From a virus, in IMG/VR virus record IMGVR_UViG_3300042197_002821, positions 1 to 56,144 of that record: 56,144 nucleotides of DNA; one strand, given 5' to 3'. The position numbers were made by a program, and so were the translations under genes. This document shows, piece after piece, positions 40,306-48,685 of this stretch; the stretch's first letter is position 1; each line of letters begins with the position of its first letter. Under the pieces are notes generated by a model. That model was not told where the DNA came from. It ran no database searches and saw nothing but the letters and a program-made list of their open reading frames with translations.

Positions 40306-41043
40306 TCAGTCACCGTAGAGTTCTAGGACCTCCTTGACGGCTTCATGCCGTTCGATGTCACCAGTTTCGAATTCCACGATGTCGAGACAATCTAGATTGC
40401 GGTCTTCTAGCTTCCTGCAAAAATCTATGAGACCGTTATCTTCTAATCGATCTGCCTGTCGCAGATCTCCAGTCACGACCATCTTAGAGCCTTCACCGAG
40501 ACGAGTTAACAGCATTTTCATCTGGTTGGGCGTAGCGTTCTGCATTTCGTCGGCAATGATATAAGATTTCTTAAACGTACGACCCCTCATGTACGCTAAA
40601 GGGCTGATCTCGATCACTCCCTCACGGATCATATTTTCGATGTCTCTAGAATAGTAATAATCTGATAGAACATCGAAAATCGGGCGAGTCCAGGGCTCCA
40701 TCTTTTCCTGTAACGTTCCCGGAAGGAATCCATGATCTTCATCCACCGAAACAGCAGGTCTAGTCACTATGATTTTATCTATCGCTCCTTCTTTGAGAAG
40801 CTTAACGCCGACTTGGCACGCTATCAGTGTTTTACCTGTGCCAGCGGGACCAATCGCGAAAACTATGTTTTTGGACTGATCTAATAATTTATGTAGATAT
40901 TTGTGCTGATTGCTGTTACGGGGAGCAACATGTACATGTTGTTTTTTCTGTGGAAGTAATGTTTGATTTGTGTGCCTAAAATTCTGATACTCTACGACGC
41001 TTAAATCTGCTTTAAAACGCTTCTTGGCTCTCTTTGTCGTCAT
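40306..41043 (-). CDS. phoH: PhoH-like ATPase
   Basis: A 245-residue P-loop protein on the minus strand. Motifs are Walker A IGPAGTGKT, FLPGTLQEKM, and Walker B YIIADEMQNATPNQMK, followed by VVTGDLRQADR. PhoH-like genes are common in marine phages; the product is an RNA-related ATPase or helicase of uncertain role. The start at 41043 (MTTKRAKKRF) is set by an AAGGAG site; a longer frame starts at 41100. Repeats in the upstream region look like an operator. Confidence 0.9.
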   Translation of the reverse strand: MTTKRAKKRFKADLSVVEYQNFRHTNQTLLPQKKQHVHVAPRNSNQHKYLHKLLDQSKNIVFAIGPAGTGKTLIACQVGVKLLKEGAIDKIIVTRPAVSVDEDHGFLPGTLQEKMEPWTRPIFDVLSDYYYSRDIENMIREGVIEISPLAYMRGRTFKKSYIIADEMQNATPNQMKMLLTRLGEGSKMVVTGDLRQADRLEDNGLIDFCRKLEDRNLDCLDIVEFETGDIERHEAVKEVLELYGD

Positions 41044-41064
41044 TAACTGCTCTCCTTTTGAGGC

Positions 41065-41116
41065 GTAGGACGTCAAGTTGTCTATATCACAGTAGGACAA
41101 CTCAGAGAGGTCCTAC
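41065..41116 (-). promoter_or_regulatory. Repeat-bearing control region of phoH
   Basis: Three copies of the 7-mer GTAGGAC/GTCCTAC (41065-41071, 41092-41098 direct; 41110-41116 inverted) flank an extended -10 like TGaTATAGA on the minus strand. Two of them form a dyad. They may be regulator binding sites. Confidence 0.4.
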
Positions 41117-41172
41117 CAAAATATTTAACAATCTAAGAAAAAATATAACTGATACTCTATCAAAACGGCAAA

Positions 41173-41180
41173 GATAAATA
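41173..41180 (+). promoter_or_regulatory. T4-type late promoter (GATAAATA)
   Basis: GATAAATA is only two bases from the ATG at 41183. With a normal start point the RNA would begin inside the frame, so either the true start is ATG 41204 or the message is leaderless. Confidence 0.55.
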
Positions 41181-41182
41181 AA

Positions 41183-41737
41183 ATGTCACAGGAAAATCAA
41201 AAAATGCAAGACATTCTCGAGATCATCAAAAACGTAGATACCATCTACAACGATGAAAATTCTCTAAATATCCTCAAGGACTATGAAAGAGTCTTTGACG
41301 AGCTCGACCTTTATGTGTTCGAAAACTGGAGAGATGGTGAGCTAGTGGTCGGACCAAAGATGGATCGCCATTGGATCACTTGTAGTTTCATGTGGCCTAA
41401 AGAAAAGATGCCCAATCCCGAGGCCGCAAAAAGACTAGGCGAATATGGCTGCAATGTCAAATATATCAAAGACACGCTAATAAAGCCTAGGAAGATCAAG
41501 GACCCCGATGACATACGCCCGGGTACCAAGAAAGGCAAGCTAGACGAGTTTCCTATATGGATCGTAGAAATCGCCATGCCGAAGAAACTGGTCTTAGAGA
41601 TATTCAGAGGATATCACAGCAAGCTCATGGATGAGATAGAAACAGAAAAATCTGCGCCCGAGCTGCAAGCACCGCCTGAAGGAGAGATGGTACAGGATAT
41701 GGAAACCCCTGGAGGTGAACCAAATGCTGCTCAATGA
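41183..41737 (+). CDS. Hypothetical 184-residue late protein
   Basis: An acidic protein (begins MSQENQKMQD) with a helical N-terminal half, a central mixed domain and a Pro/Glu-rich tail. The ATG at 41204 (MQDILEIIKN) is an alternative start that fits the late promoter. It overlaps the next gene by 14 bases. A structural or assembly role is likely from position and promoter, but no family is recognised. Confidence 0.75.
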   Translation: MSQENQKMQDILEIIKNVDTIYNDENSLNILKDYERVFDELDLYVFENWRDGELVVGPKMDRHWITCSFMWPKEKMPNPEAAKRLGEYGCNVKYIKDTLIKPRKIKDPDDIRPGTKKGKLDEFPIWIVEIAMPKKLVLEIFRGYHSKLMDEIETEKSAPELQAPPEGEMVQDMETPGGEPNAAQ

Positions 41738-42458
41738 GGACAGCCTACAAGCCGGTGATCTCAGAAATCTGTTGAGCCATATATTCGAAGTCGACCAATA
41801 CAAATCTAAGATGGGCGACGACAAGGATGTGGTCGTGTTGAGCTTCACCGTCGAGAGCGAGCATCCCGCTGACGACCTAGTGGACTTTGTCGAGAAGGGT
41901 TATCAGTTCGTCTTAGATGCTGACAAGAGTCCTGGAGAAATGCGCAACGGAAAATATAAAGTGTTCGTCGAAATAGAACGAGACAAACACATCTCAGAGA
42001 ATATCGAAAATCTCTTGTACGGAGTAGGTAAATTAGCTGGTATAGAAAATTTCAAGTTTAGGTACTATAAGAGCTTCAACAGCATCGAAGCCAACAAGAT
42101 CAATCTCGAAGAGACTATTCCCTCTGATCCAGTAAGCTATGAAACTACCATACAAGAAAGACAGCTAGAGAATTACGATAACTTTTTCTCGCAGAGCATG
42201 CTAGAAAGCCTAACTGTGATAGATGATGTCATAGAATTCAAGAAAGTTTTCGCCGAACCCTTAAAATTTAAAATACTGGAATCAGGCAAGACCAAGACTA
42301 TCCTAGAGTCGCTGACAGATAAGATCGCAGTAGACTACTATGATATGGCCGAAATCATGTTCCTAACCAAATACATCGGTAACTATAACATAACTAAGAT
42401 GGGTACAAAGTTCATGTTCGAACACAGAGATCATGCTGTGATAATGGAGAAAATATAA
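41724..42458 (+). CDS. Hypothetical 244-residue late protein
   Basis: The start at 41724 (MLLNEDSLQA) has GGAGG eight bases upstream; a GTG at 41715 is less likely. The protein is acidic and mostly alpha/beta, with the segment LLYGVGKLAGIENFKFRYYK near residue 95. No family is recognised. It precedes the endolysin gene with a one-base overlap. Confidence 0.75.
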   Translation: MLLNEDSLQAGDLRNLLSHIFEVDQYKSKMGDDKDVVVLSFTVESEHPADDLVDFVEKGYQFVLDADKSPGEMRNGKYKVFVEIERDKHISENIENLLYGVGKLAGIENFKFRYYKSFNSIEANKINLEETIPSDPVSYETTIQERQLENYDNFFSQSMLESLTVIDDVIEFKKVFAEPLKFKILESGKTKTILESLTDKIAVDYYDMAEIMFLTKYIGNYNITKMGTKFMFEHRDHAVIMEKI

Positions 42459-43084
42459 TGTCATTTACTTTCGATTTTAAAAAACAACATCTGCAAGCAT
42501 TGATAGGAAACAATCCTTATCTAGATTACTGGTACAATGCGCTGTGCCAAATACTGCCTGAATATGAGATCAACACACCAGAGCGTGTGGCAGCATGGTT
42601 GGCACAGTGCGCACACGAAAGTGGTTATTTTAAATTTCTCAAAGAAAATCTAAACTACAAGGCGGCCAGCCTGCGTAAAGTATTTCCTAAATATTTCCCC
42701 ACAGACGAGCTGGCAGCTCAATATGAAAAGAAACCAGAAAAGATCGCTAACAGAGTCTATGCCAATCGCATGGGCAACGGTGACGAGGCCAGCGGTGATG
42801 GATTCCGTTATCTAGGACGTGGTCTGATCCAGCTCACAGGCAAGAACAACTATACTATCTTCGCTGCCAGCATCGATACCCCTTTAGAAGAGATTCCAGA
42901 ATACTTACAGACTTTCGAGGGTGCTGTACAGAGCGCCTGCTGGTTCTGGGAACAGAACAATCTTAACAAATTCGCTGATAGCCGAGATATCGTAACCATG
43001 AGCAAACGTATCAACGGCGGAACCATCGGTATGGAAGATCGCATCATGAAATATGAAAAATGCCTTAAGATGTTTGGAGTCTAA
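42458..43084 (+). CDS. GH19 endolysin
   Basis: A 208-residue glycoside hydrolase family 19 (chitinase-fold) enzyme. The catalytic Glu54 is in CAHESG, and GFRYLGRGLIQLTGKNNY marks the substrate cleft. GH19 phage lysins cut peptidoglycan glycan strands. It has no signal peptide, so it would need a holin. It is the first gene of a lysis cassette that includes a spanin pair. Another GH19 protein is at 51451. Confidence 0.9.
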   Translation: MSFTFDFKKQHLQALIGNNPYLDYWYNALCQILPEYEINTPERVAAWLAQCAHESGYFKFLKENLNYKAASLRKVFPKYFPTDELAAQYEKKPEKIANRVYANRMGNGDEASGDGFRYLGRGLIQLTGKNNYTIFAASIDTPLEEIPEYLQTFEGAVQSACWFWEQNNLNKFADSRDIVTMSKRINGGTIGMEDRIMKYEKCLKMFGV

Positions 43085-43086
43085 AG

Positions 43087-43587
43087 ATGTTTGGTATCGG
43101 TGGAATGATAAAAGCCATAGTAGCCCTGATAATCGTTGTTATACTAGCAGGCGGCATATATTATATCACCGGTCTACGTGCTGACCTAGCTGTCAGTGAA
43201 ATGAACAACAAAAAGCTAGAAGAAGGTATTCAGGCACAGCAGGCTCTCATGGAGCAAATGAAAGCTGACGTCGCACAGATACAGACTATCAATCAGGATC
43301 TGGCTAAAGAAGCAGATCGCCAACGTCAAGAAGTAGCACAGCTACAAAACAGATTTTCAGTAAATGCCAAAGGTGAGGCCAGAGACTTTGGTGCTCTAGC
43401 TGCTGAAAAACCCGAAGTAGTAGAACGTGCTGTAAATAGAGGAACTGCTCGAGCATTAAGATGTCTAGAACTAGCATCTGGTGCACCACACACAGAACAA
43501 GAACTACGTGCAACAACATCCAGTGAGATAAACCGTGAATGTCCAACACTTGCGAACCCCAATTATAAGCCTGCTCCTGGCCAGTAG
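43087..43587 (+). CDS. Inner-membrane spanin-like protein
   Basis: A 166-residue protein with one N-terminal membrane segment (about residues 9-29) and a long periplasmic coiled coil (about 35-100) full of Gln and Asp, like Rz-type inner spanins. It ends with a proline-rich tail. It acts after the endolysin, fusing membranes. The outer spanin gene overlaps its C-terminus. Confidence 0.8.
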   Translation: MFGIGGMIKAIVALIIVVILAGGIYYITGLRADLAVSEMNNKKLEEGIQAQQALMEQMKADVAQIQTINQDLAKEADRQRQEVAQLQNRFSVNAKGEARDFGALAAEKPEVVERAVNRGTARALRCLELASGAPHTEQELRATTSSEINRECPTLANPNYKPAPGQ

Positions 43588-43936
43588 CCTCACAGGCTGT
43601 GCCAGCTTTGGTAACCTCTTTGGAGAGAGGGTGAAACCTGTCGAGATACAGACCAAGGCAGTGGAACGAACGAGATTAGATATTCCTTTTCCTAATCCTG
43701 TGACAGCTAAACCCATCGAATGGATAATCATCACTCCAGAAAACGCCGATCAGATATGGGCCAAATTAAAAGAGTCAAACACTGACATCGTTTTATTAGG
43801 ATTAACAGATAATGGCTACGAACAATTATCTGTGACCATTGCAGAATTGAGAAACATGATCGCTGCACAGCGTCAGATCATCATCAAGTATAAAGAATAC
43901 TACGAGCCCGAAAAGAAAGAAGAAGCCAAGAAATGA
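43535..43936 (+). CDS. Outer-membrane spanin-like lipoprotein
   Basis: A 133-residue lipoprotein. The signal peptide ends in the lipobox LTGC (about residues 19-22, Cys22). The rest has a coiled coil (about 85-130) ending KKEEAKK. Its start lies 53 bases inside the inner-spanin gene, in a different frame, as in Rz/Rz1 pairs. It is longer than typical Rz1 proteins, and its C-terminus is helical. Confidence 0.78.
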   Translation: MNVQHLRTPIISLLLASSLTGCASFGNLFGERVKPVEIQTKAVERTRLDIPFPNPVTAKPIEWIIITPENADQIWAKLKESNTDIVLLGLTDNGYEQLSVTIAELRNMIAAQRQIIIKYKEYYEPEKKEEAKK

Positions 43937-44151
43937 GCGAGGAATCGAAAAAGCTGTCTTGGTGGGCTCGACTTTTTAGATCGAGGGCCAAACTCACATA
44001 TTGGTTGGGCAACGATACTTACGTGGTAGAAGTCAGCAAATTCACAGAAAAAAAAGAAGACTGCATAGTGTTCGTCGATTACTATACGCAGAAAACAGTG
44101 ATGGTCAAATATAGTAGGCCTATAACCTATGTTTTAGAGCAGATCAAATGA
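43933..44151 (+). CDS. Hypothetical 72-residue protein in the lysis cassette
   Basis: A small basic protein (begins MSEESKKLSW) with an aromatic, beta-rich body. No membrane segment is clear. It overlaps the spanin gene stop. It may be an anti-holin or an accessory, but nothing specific is seen. Confidence 0.68.
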   Translation: MSEESKKLSWWARLFRSRAKLTYWLGNDTYVVEVSKFTEKKEDCIVFVDYYTQKTVMVKYSRPITYVLEQIK

Positions 44152-44163
44152 CGGAGCGAAATC

Positions 44164-44562
44164 ATGGTACAGAAAAAACTTTGTCGAGAATCTAGATATA
44201 ATAAGTATGACAGCGACTGGGACGGAACAGTCAGCGACAACGAAATCGACAATGCACAAGAAATGCTAGAACTAGAATTAAGAGAAGAAAAAGCAGACGC
44301 ACACAGACGTATGGCCTGGATGGCCATGATTTCCATGATCGTGTTTACTATAATACTATTTCTTCCTGTGGTGTCTGAAAGCCGCGTAGCAGCCTTAGCT
44401 GATCTCCTCGGACTGTTTTATATCGCACAAGCAGGTGTAGTTGGAGCATATATGGGTGTTACTGCGTGGATGAGCAAAGGAAACATTTCAGTACCTGTGA
44501 GTAGGATGTCGGCTGCGCCTGCTCCCAAACGTGTACCTCAGGCAGCCGAACCAGAACTATAA
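44164..44562 (+). CDS. EF-hand membrane protein, candidate holin
   Basis: A 132-residue protein with an N-terminal EF-hand loop (DSDWDGTVSDNE, about residues 17-28), a helix, two membrane segments (about 50-70 and 80-105) and a Pro/Ala-rich tail. Size, two membrane helices and place in the lysis cassette fit a holin. A calcium-binding loop in a holin candidate is unusual, and would allow membrane disruption to be tuned by calcium (inference). Confidence 0.68.
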   Translation: MVQKKLCRESRYNKYDSDWDGTVSDNEIDNAQEMLELELREEKADAHRRMAWMAMISMIVFTIILFLPVVSESRVAALADLLGLFYIAQAGVVGAYMGVTAWMSKGNISVPVSRMSAAPAPKRVPQAAEPEL

Positions 44563-44572
44563 GGAGCAACTC

Positions 44573-44803
44573 ATGAAAGCATTATTAGTAGGTATTTTCG
44601 CAGGTATGATGGCCGTTTCGTCCTATGCTGCTGAAGCTAAAAAAGAAGAGCCGGAAACTAAAAAAGTCTGTGTAGATGTACAGGGCAAAGATGGTAAACC
44701 TGTGATCGATCCAAAAACCAAGCAACCAAAGCAGAACTGCACCACGGTTAAAGTTCGTCAAAAGTTCGAAGGGACCAAGATCGAAGACGCCAAGAAAAAA
44801 TAA
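44573..44803 (+). CDS. Small exported Lys-rich protein
   Basis: A 76-residue protein with an AAGGAG site and a signal peptide (residues 1-18, cut after SYA). The mature part is a small Cys-pair, Lys-rich domain (CVDVQG..NCTTVKV). It may be a periplasmic lysis regulator or inhibitor. It is followed by the terminator/promoter palindrome. Confidence 0.72.
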   Translation: MKALLVGIFAGMMAVSSYAAEAKKEEPETKKVCVDVQGKDGKPVIDPKTKQPKQNCTTVKVRQKFEGTKIEDAKKK

Positions 44804-44805
44804 TC

Positions 44806-44856
44806 TTGACATCACTGGAAAGGTATAGTATAATTACAGTATACTATACCTTTTTT
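44806..44856 (+). promoter_or_regulatory. Composite terminator/consensus promoter palindrome
   Basis: TTGACA (44806-44811), 17-base spacer, TATAAT (44829-44834) is a perfect sigma70 promoter. The -10 box overlaps the left arm of a perfect 14-bp inverted repeat (44819-44832 and 44840-44853, loop attacag) followed by six T residues. The repeat would end the lysis transcript and may also act as operator of dnaJ. Confidence 0.85.
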
Positions 44857-44861
44857 AATCT

Positions 44862-45674
44862 ATGACAGACTATTATCAGATATTAGGAGTTAACAGGAAT
44901 TCTTCACAGGATGATATCAAAAAAGCCTATCGAAAATTGGCTGCTAAACATCATCCGGACCGAGGAGGTGACACTGCCTCTTTCCAAAAAATACAAGAAG
45001 CCTATGATATCCTAGGCAACGACCAAAAACGGCAGCAATATGATAATCCAATGCCCGAAATGCGCCAATTTCATTTCCATTCGGGTCCTGGCGGATTCGA
45101 TGATATATTTGCGCAGTTTGGGTTCGGTGGCATGCGCAGGCAACCACAGAAAAATCGCCACATAAACATCACTGTCCAAATGACGTTAGAGGAAGTGCTT
45201 ACTGGTAAATCAGTGGTCGGTAACATACAGCTACCATCTGGAAGAGATCAATACATCGAACTGCAGATTCCGGCAGGTGTAAAAAACGGAGATAATATAA
45301 GATTTGGTGGGCTGGGCGATGACAGCATCCCCGGTCTTCCTCGAGGTGATTTAGTCGCAGTGATCAGAGAGCTGCCGCATGAAAAATTCGTGAGGAACGG
45401 AGCAGACATTATCACTACCGTAAAAACCAATATACTCGATATCATCGTCGGCGGTACCATAAAAGTAGAAACCTTGGATAAGAAAATCTTAGAAGTAACC
45501 GTACCGCAGAATTTTTCAGTAGACGGCAACCTCTGCTGCGGAGGCCACGGATTACCTGCGGTCAATTCAGCAAGGCGGGGGAATCTCTATATAAATCTCA
45601 GTTTGTCTAATCCAAAGCTGTCCCCCGAAGATGTAGAAGTGCTAAAAGCCATAAAGAAAAAATACTCAACATAA
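44862..45674 (+). CDS. DnaJ-type co-chaperone
   Basis: A 270-residue J protein. The J domain (residues 3-60, HPD at 31-33) is followed by a Gly/Phe-rich linker and a C-terminal domain (RHINITVQMTLEEVLTGKSV and similar) but no zinc finger, so it is CbpA-like (class B). It can deliver clients to host DnaK. There is no ribosome site in its 21-base predicted leader. The ClpA-type gene follows after 11 bases. Confidence 0.9.
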   Translation: MTDYYQILGVNRNSSQDDIKKAYRKLAAKHHPDRGGDTASFQKIQEAYDILGNDQKRQQYDNPMPEMRQFHFHSGPGGFDDIFAQFGFGGMRRQPQKNRHINITVQMTLEEVLTGKSVVGNIQLPSGRDQYIELQIPAGVKNGDNIRFGGLGDDSIPGLPRGDLVAVIRELPHEKFVRNGADIITTVKTNILDIIVGGTIKVETLDKKILEVTVPQNFSVDGNLCCGGHGLPAVNSARRGNLYINLSLSNPKLSPEDVEVLKAIKKKYST

Positions 45675-45685
45675 TAGGAAAAACC

Positions 45686-47929
45686 ATGGTAGAACCCAGT
45701 GATCAACTTACCTCAGTATTCGAAAAAGCCGTCAGTGACTGCAAAAAACTAGACCACGAATACGTAACTCTAGAACATCTGATCTTTGCGATGTTCTGCG
45801 AAGAAAAGTTCTACGACCTAATATCTAACTTTGGTGCCGATGCCGATTATATCAAAGTTTCCCTAGAACACTATCTAAAAAACAATCTCACTGAGATCAA
45901 GATCGCAGAACCTACTAAGAATTTCAAACCCAAGAAAACACAGGCCGTAGAACGTGTGCTTAACCGAGCGTTCACGCAGGTCCTGTTCAGTGGCCGGCAG
46001 AACATAGAGTTGGTAGATGTGTTCCTAGCGGCTCTCAGCGAAAAGAGATCATACGCTGTCTACTATGTTACCAAAGGCGGCATAGACAAAGATAAGTTTG
46101 CTGAGTTCATCAACTCAGAAGCACCTGACGAGGAAATGCCAGCCAATGACTCACAGTTGGAAAAAGCTCTCAAAGAATACACTACCAATCTCAACGAACA
46201 GACCAAGAAGAACAAGATCGATCCAGTGATCGGACGATCGGAGGAGCTAGAACAGATCGCGCTGGGACTTGGACGTAGGACCAAGAACAACGTCCTGCTA
46301 GTTGGCGATCCTGGTGTAGGTAAAACTGCGATCGCAGAAGGTCTGGCCTATAACATCGTCAATGGCAATGTTCCTAACTTCCTCAAAGAATACACCGTTT
46401 ATAATCTCGATATCAGCAGCATGTTGGCCGGTTCTAAATATCGAGGAGACTTCGAAGAACGTTTCAAGATCGTGCTAAAAGCTCTGCAGACCAAAGGCAA
46501 AACTGTGCTGTTCATCGACGAAGCCCATATGATCTCCGGTGCAGGCGCAGGAGGTGGCAACAGTTCCAACGATCTAGCCAACATGATGAAGCCTGCACTG
46601 AGCAAAGGCAACATCAAAGTAGTGGCATCTACTACCTGGGAAGAATATCGCAAATATTTCGAAAAAGATCGTGCCCTGATGCGCAGATTCCAAAGGATCA
46701 CGGTAGACGAACCGTCACCAGAAATGAGCATTGAGATCCTCAGAGGCATCAAAAAATACTACGAGGATCATCACAAAGTAGAAATCACCGACGAAGCTAT
46801 CCAATCGGCGGTAAAACTGTCAGTGAAATACATGAACGATAAAAAACTACCCGACAAGGCCATCGATTTGATCGATGTAGCCTGTTCTAGGTTTAATATC
46901 AAAGACAGCGATACTCGTGTGATCGGTACCCAGGAAGTGCAGTTTGAGCTCAGTAAAATGGTCAAACTGCCCGAAGAAACTATCAAGGAAAAAGAAAGCA
47001 ACAATCTCGCAGGATTAGATAAGAACCTCAAGAGCGAAGTCTACGGGCAAGATGAAGCCATCGATGAAGTCGTAGACAAGATATTAGTAGCTCAAGCAGG
47101 ACTGAAACCCGAAAACAAACCCATTGGTAGCTTCGTGTTTATGGGCCCCACTGGTGTTGGTAAGACTGAAGCTGCCAAGCAGATTTCTAAGCATCTTGGT
47201 ATTCCTATGATACGTTTCGATATGAGCGAATATCAAGAGAAGCACTCAGTGTCGAAATTGATCGGTAGTCCTCCGGGCTATGTGGGCTTCGAAGAAAACG
47301 CAGGATTGCTGATCACGAAATTGCAGGAAAATCCACACTGCGTTCTACTGCTAGATGAGATAGAGAAAAGCCATCCTGATGTCAGTACCATCCTTTTACA
47401 GTTGATGGACAATGGTTTCGTCACTGGCAGCAATGGCAAAGTCGCAGATGCCCGAAACGTGATATTGATCATGACCACAAACCTAGGCGCATCAGAGGCT
47501 GAGAAGCTAAAGATTGGCTTCGGCAATCAGGAAAACGAATACGAAGACAAAGAAATCAAGAAATTCTTTGCACCAGAATTCCGCAATCGCTTAGACGGAG
47601 TGATCAGATTCGGCAGCCTCAGCAAAGAAACTATGATCAAGATCGTGGGCAAATTCCTCGTCGAGCTCAAAGAACAGATCAAAGACAAAGAAATCAAGAT
47701 CAAGATCGACAACGATGCCATCGATTACCTCGTAGACAAAGGATTCGATCGCAAGATGGGTGCAAGACCTCTGCAACGGGTCATAGACAAAGAAATCAAG
47801 CGTCCTTTGAGCAAAATGATGCTGTTCGGAGACTTGAAAAATGGCGGGAAGCTGTCGATAAACGTGTCTAATGATGGTTTAGAACTGATCACTGAACCAA
47901 AAGAGGATCTAGTTTCCGAAAGCAACTGA
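45686..47929 (+). CDS. ClpA-type AAA+ unfoldase with IGF loop
   Basis: A 747-residue Clp/Hsp100 ATPase: N-domain (residues 1-145), first AAA+ with Walker A GDPGVGKT (207-214), second AAA+ with GPTGVGKT (about 486-493). There is no ClpB-type middle coil, and length matches ClpA (758). An IGF sequence in KLKIGFGNQ (about 609-613) is the ClpP-docking loop found in ClpA and ClpX but not ClpB. It can therefore pair with the phage ClpP (17169) or host ClpP. It shares a promoter with the J protein. Confidence 0.9.
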   Translation: MVEPSDQLTSVFEKAVSDCKKLDHEYVTLEHLIFAMFCEEKFYDLISNFGADADYIKVSLEHYLKNNLTEIKIAEPTKNFKPKKTQAVERVLNRAFTQVLFSGRQNIELVDVFLAALSEKRSYAVYYVTKGGIDKDKFAEFINSEAPDEEMPANDSQLEKALKEYTTNLNEQTKKNKIDPVIGRSEELEQIALGLGRRTKNNVLLVGDPGVGKTAIAEGLAYNIVNGNVPNFLKEYTVYNLDISSMLAGSKYRGDFEERFKIVLKALQTKGKTVLFIDEAHMISGAGAGGGNSSNDLANMMKPALSKGNIKVVASTTWEEYRKYFEKDRALMRRFQRITVDEPSPEMSIEILRGIKKYYEDHHKVEITDEAIQSAVKLSVKYMNDKKLPDKAIDLIDVACSRFNIKDSDTRVIGTQEVQFELSKMVKLPEETIKEKESNNLAGLDKNLKSEVYGQDEAIDEVVDKILVAQAGLKPENKPIGSFVFMGPTGVGKTEAAKQISKHLGIPMIRFDMSEYQEKHSVSKLIGSPPGYVGFEENAGLLITKLQENPHCVLLLDEIEKSHPDVSTILLQLMDNGFVTGSNGKVADARNVILIMTTNLGASEAEKLKIGFGNQENEYEDKEIKKFFAPEFRNRLDGVIRFGSLSKETMIKIVGKFLVELKEQIKDKEIKIKIDNDAIDYLVDKGFDRKMGARPLQRVIDKEIKRPLSKMMLFGDLKNGGKLSINVSNDGLELITEPKEDLVSESN

Positions 47930-47952
47930 TTTGCGAGCTAGGCATATAATAG

Positions 47953-47960
47953 CATAAATA
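47953..47960 (+). promoter_or_regulatory. T4-type late promoter (CATAAATA)
   Basis: CATAAATA is 22 bases before the ATG of the first head-cargo gene; a TATAAT (47945-47950) lies just upstream. A short dyad, agcataaa/tttatgct, surrounds the start point. Confidence 0.65.
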
Positions 47961-47982
47961 ATTTGTTAACAGGGTTTATGCT

Positions 47983-48339
47983 ATGCCTACTTTCAAAGAA
48001 CTATTCGAAAATCTAAGCAGACCAGAAAATTGGTTGGAAGAAACCTATCACGGCGACGATTTTCATCTGATCTACGGTGAGATCGAAGAGACCCTAGAGG
48101 AAGCTGAATACCGAGGACGTAAAGTTTCCCTAGGGAAGCCCATGCAGGGCGATGTCAAAAAATTCAAAGTCTATGTACGCAACCCTCAAGGGAATGTAGT
48201 CAAGGTTAATTTTGGTGATCCTAACATGAAGATCAAGAAAAGCGATCCGGCTCGAAGAAAATCTTTTCGCGCTCGACACAACTGCGACAATCCCGGTCCT
48301 CGAACCAAGGCTCGTTATTGGAGCTGTCGCAAATGGTGA
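47983..48339 (+). CDS. Head-cargo candidate with basic Cys/Trp C-terminus
   Basis: A 118-residue protein that starts with a short amphipathic segment (MPTFKELFENLS) similar to T4 capsid-targeting peptides (MKTYQEFIAEA). Residues 60-80 form a beta unit (KFKVYVRNPQGNVVKVNFGD) and the last 30 are basic with Cys and Trp (RKSFRARHNCDNPGP, KARYWSCRKW). It is probably packed in or on the head. LFEN near residues 7-10 could be a prohead-protease site. Confidence 0.72.
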   Translation: MPTFKELFENLSRPENWLEETYHGDDFHLIYGEIEETLEEAEYRGRKVSLGKPMQGDVKKFKVYVRNPQGNVVKVNFGDPNMKIKKSDPARRKSFRARHNCDNPGPRTKARYWSCRKW

Positions 48340-48343
48340 TATC

Positions 48344-48685
48344 ATGCTGCTAAGAGAATTCATAAATTTAAAAGAATTAGAAGACGTAGATCTCTGTGAC
48401 GATCTGCAGGTATTCATGCGCAACGATCCGTTGTTCTATAGAAAAATATTTTATCCAGAGATCGTTAAAGTCAGAGACAGGATAAAATCCGGAAAAAGAT
48501 GCGAGGAAACCTGTTTCAGAAACTGTGTCGATCGAGCTGCAGATGCTTACTGCGAAAAATTCAAAGTATCAACCAATCCGATCAGTGTGTTTACTGAAGT
48601 AGATCGAGACAAAGTCGCTAGACAGATTTTCGCCAAAGAGCGAGACAACATCATCAAAGGCCGATATGACAGGAGTGAAGGATGA
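48344..48685 (+). CDS. Head-cargo candidate, Cys-rich
   Basis: A 113-residue protein beginning MLLREFINLKELED, another member of the targeting-peptide set. Its middle has closely spaced cysteines (RCEETCFRNCVDRAADAYCEKF, a 22-residue stretch with four Cys) that may bind zinc or an iron-sulfur cluster or make disulfides after delivery. Four-base overlap with the next gene. Confidence 0.7.
   Translation: MLLREFINLKELEDVDLCDDLQVFMRNDPLFYRKIFYPEIVKVRDRIKSGKRCEETCFRNCVDRAADAYCEKFKVSTNPISVFTEVDRDKVARQIFAKERDNIIKGRYDRSEG

Noticed and set aside
45686-47929. ClpB-type disaggregase as the identity of the AAA+ gene
   Set aside because: The coiled middle domain of ClpB is missing and an IGF docking loop is present, so ClpA-type is preferred.
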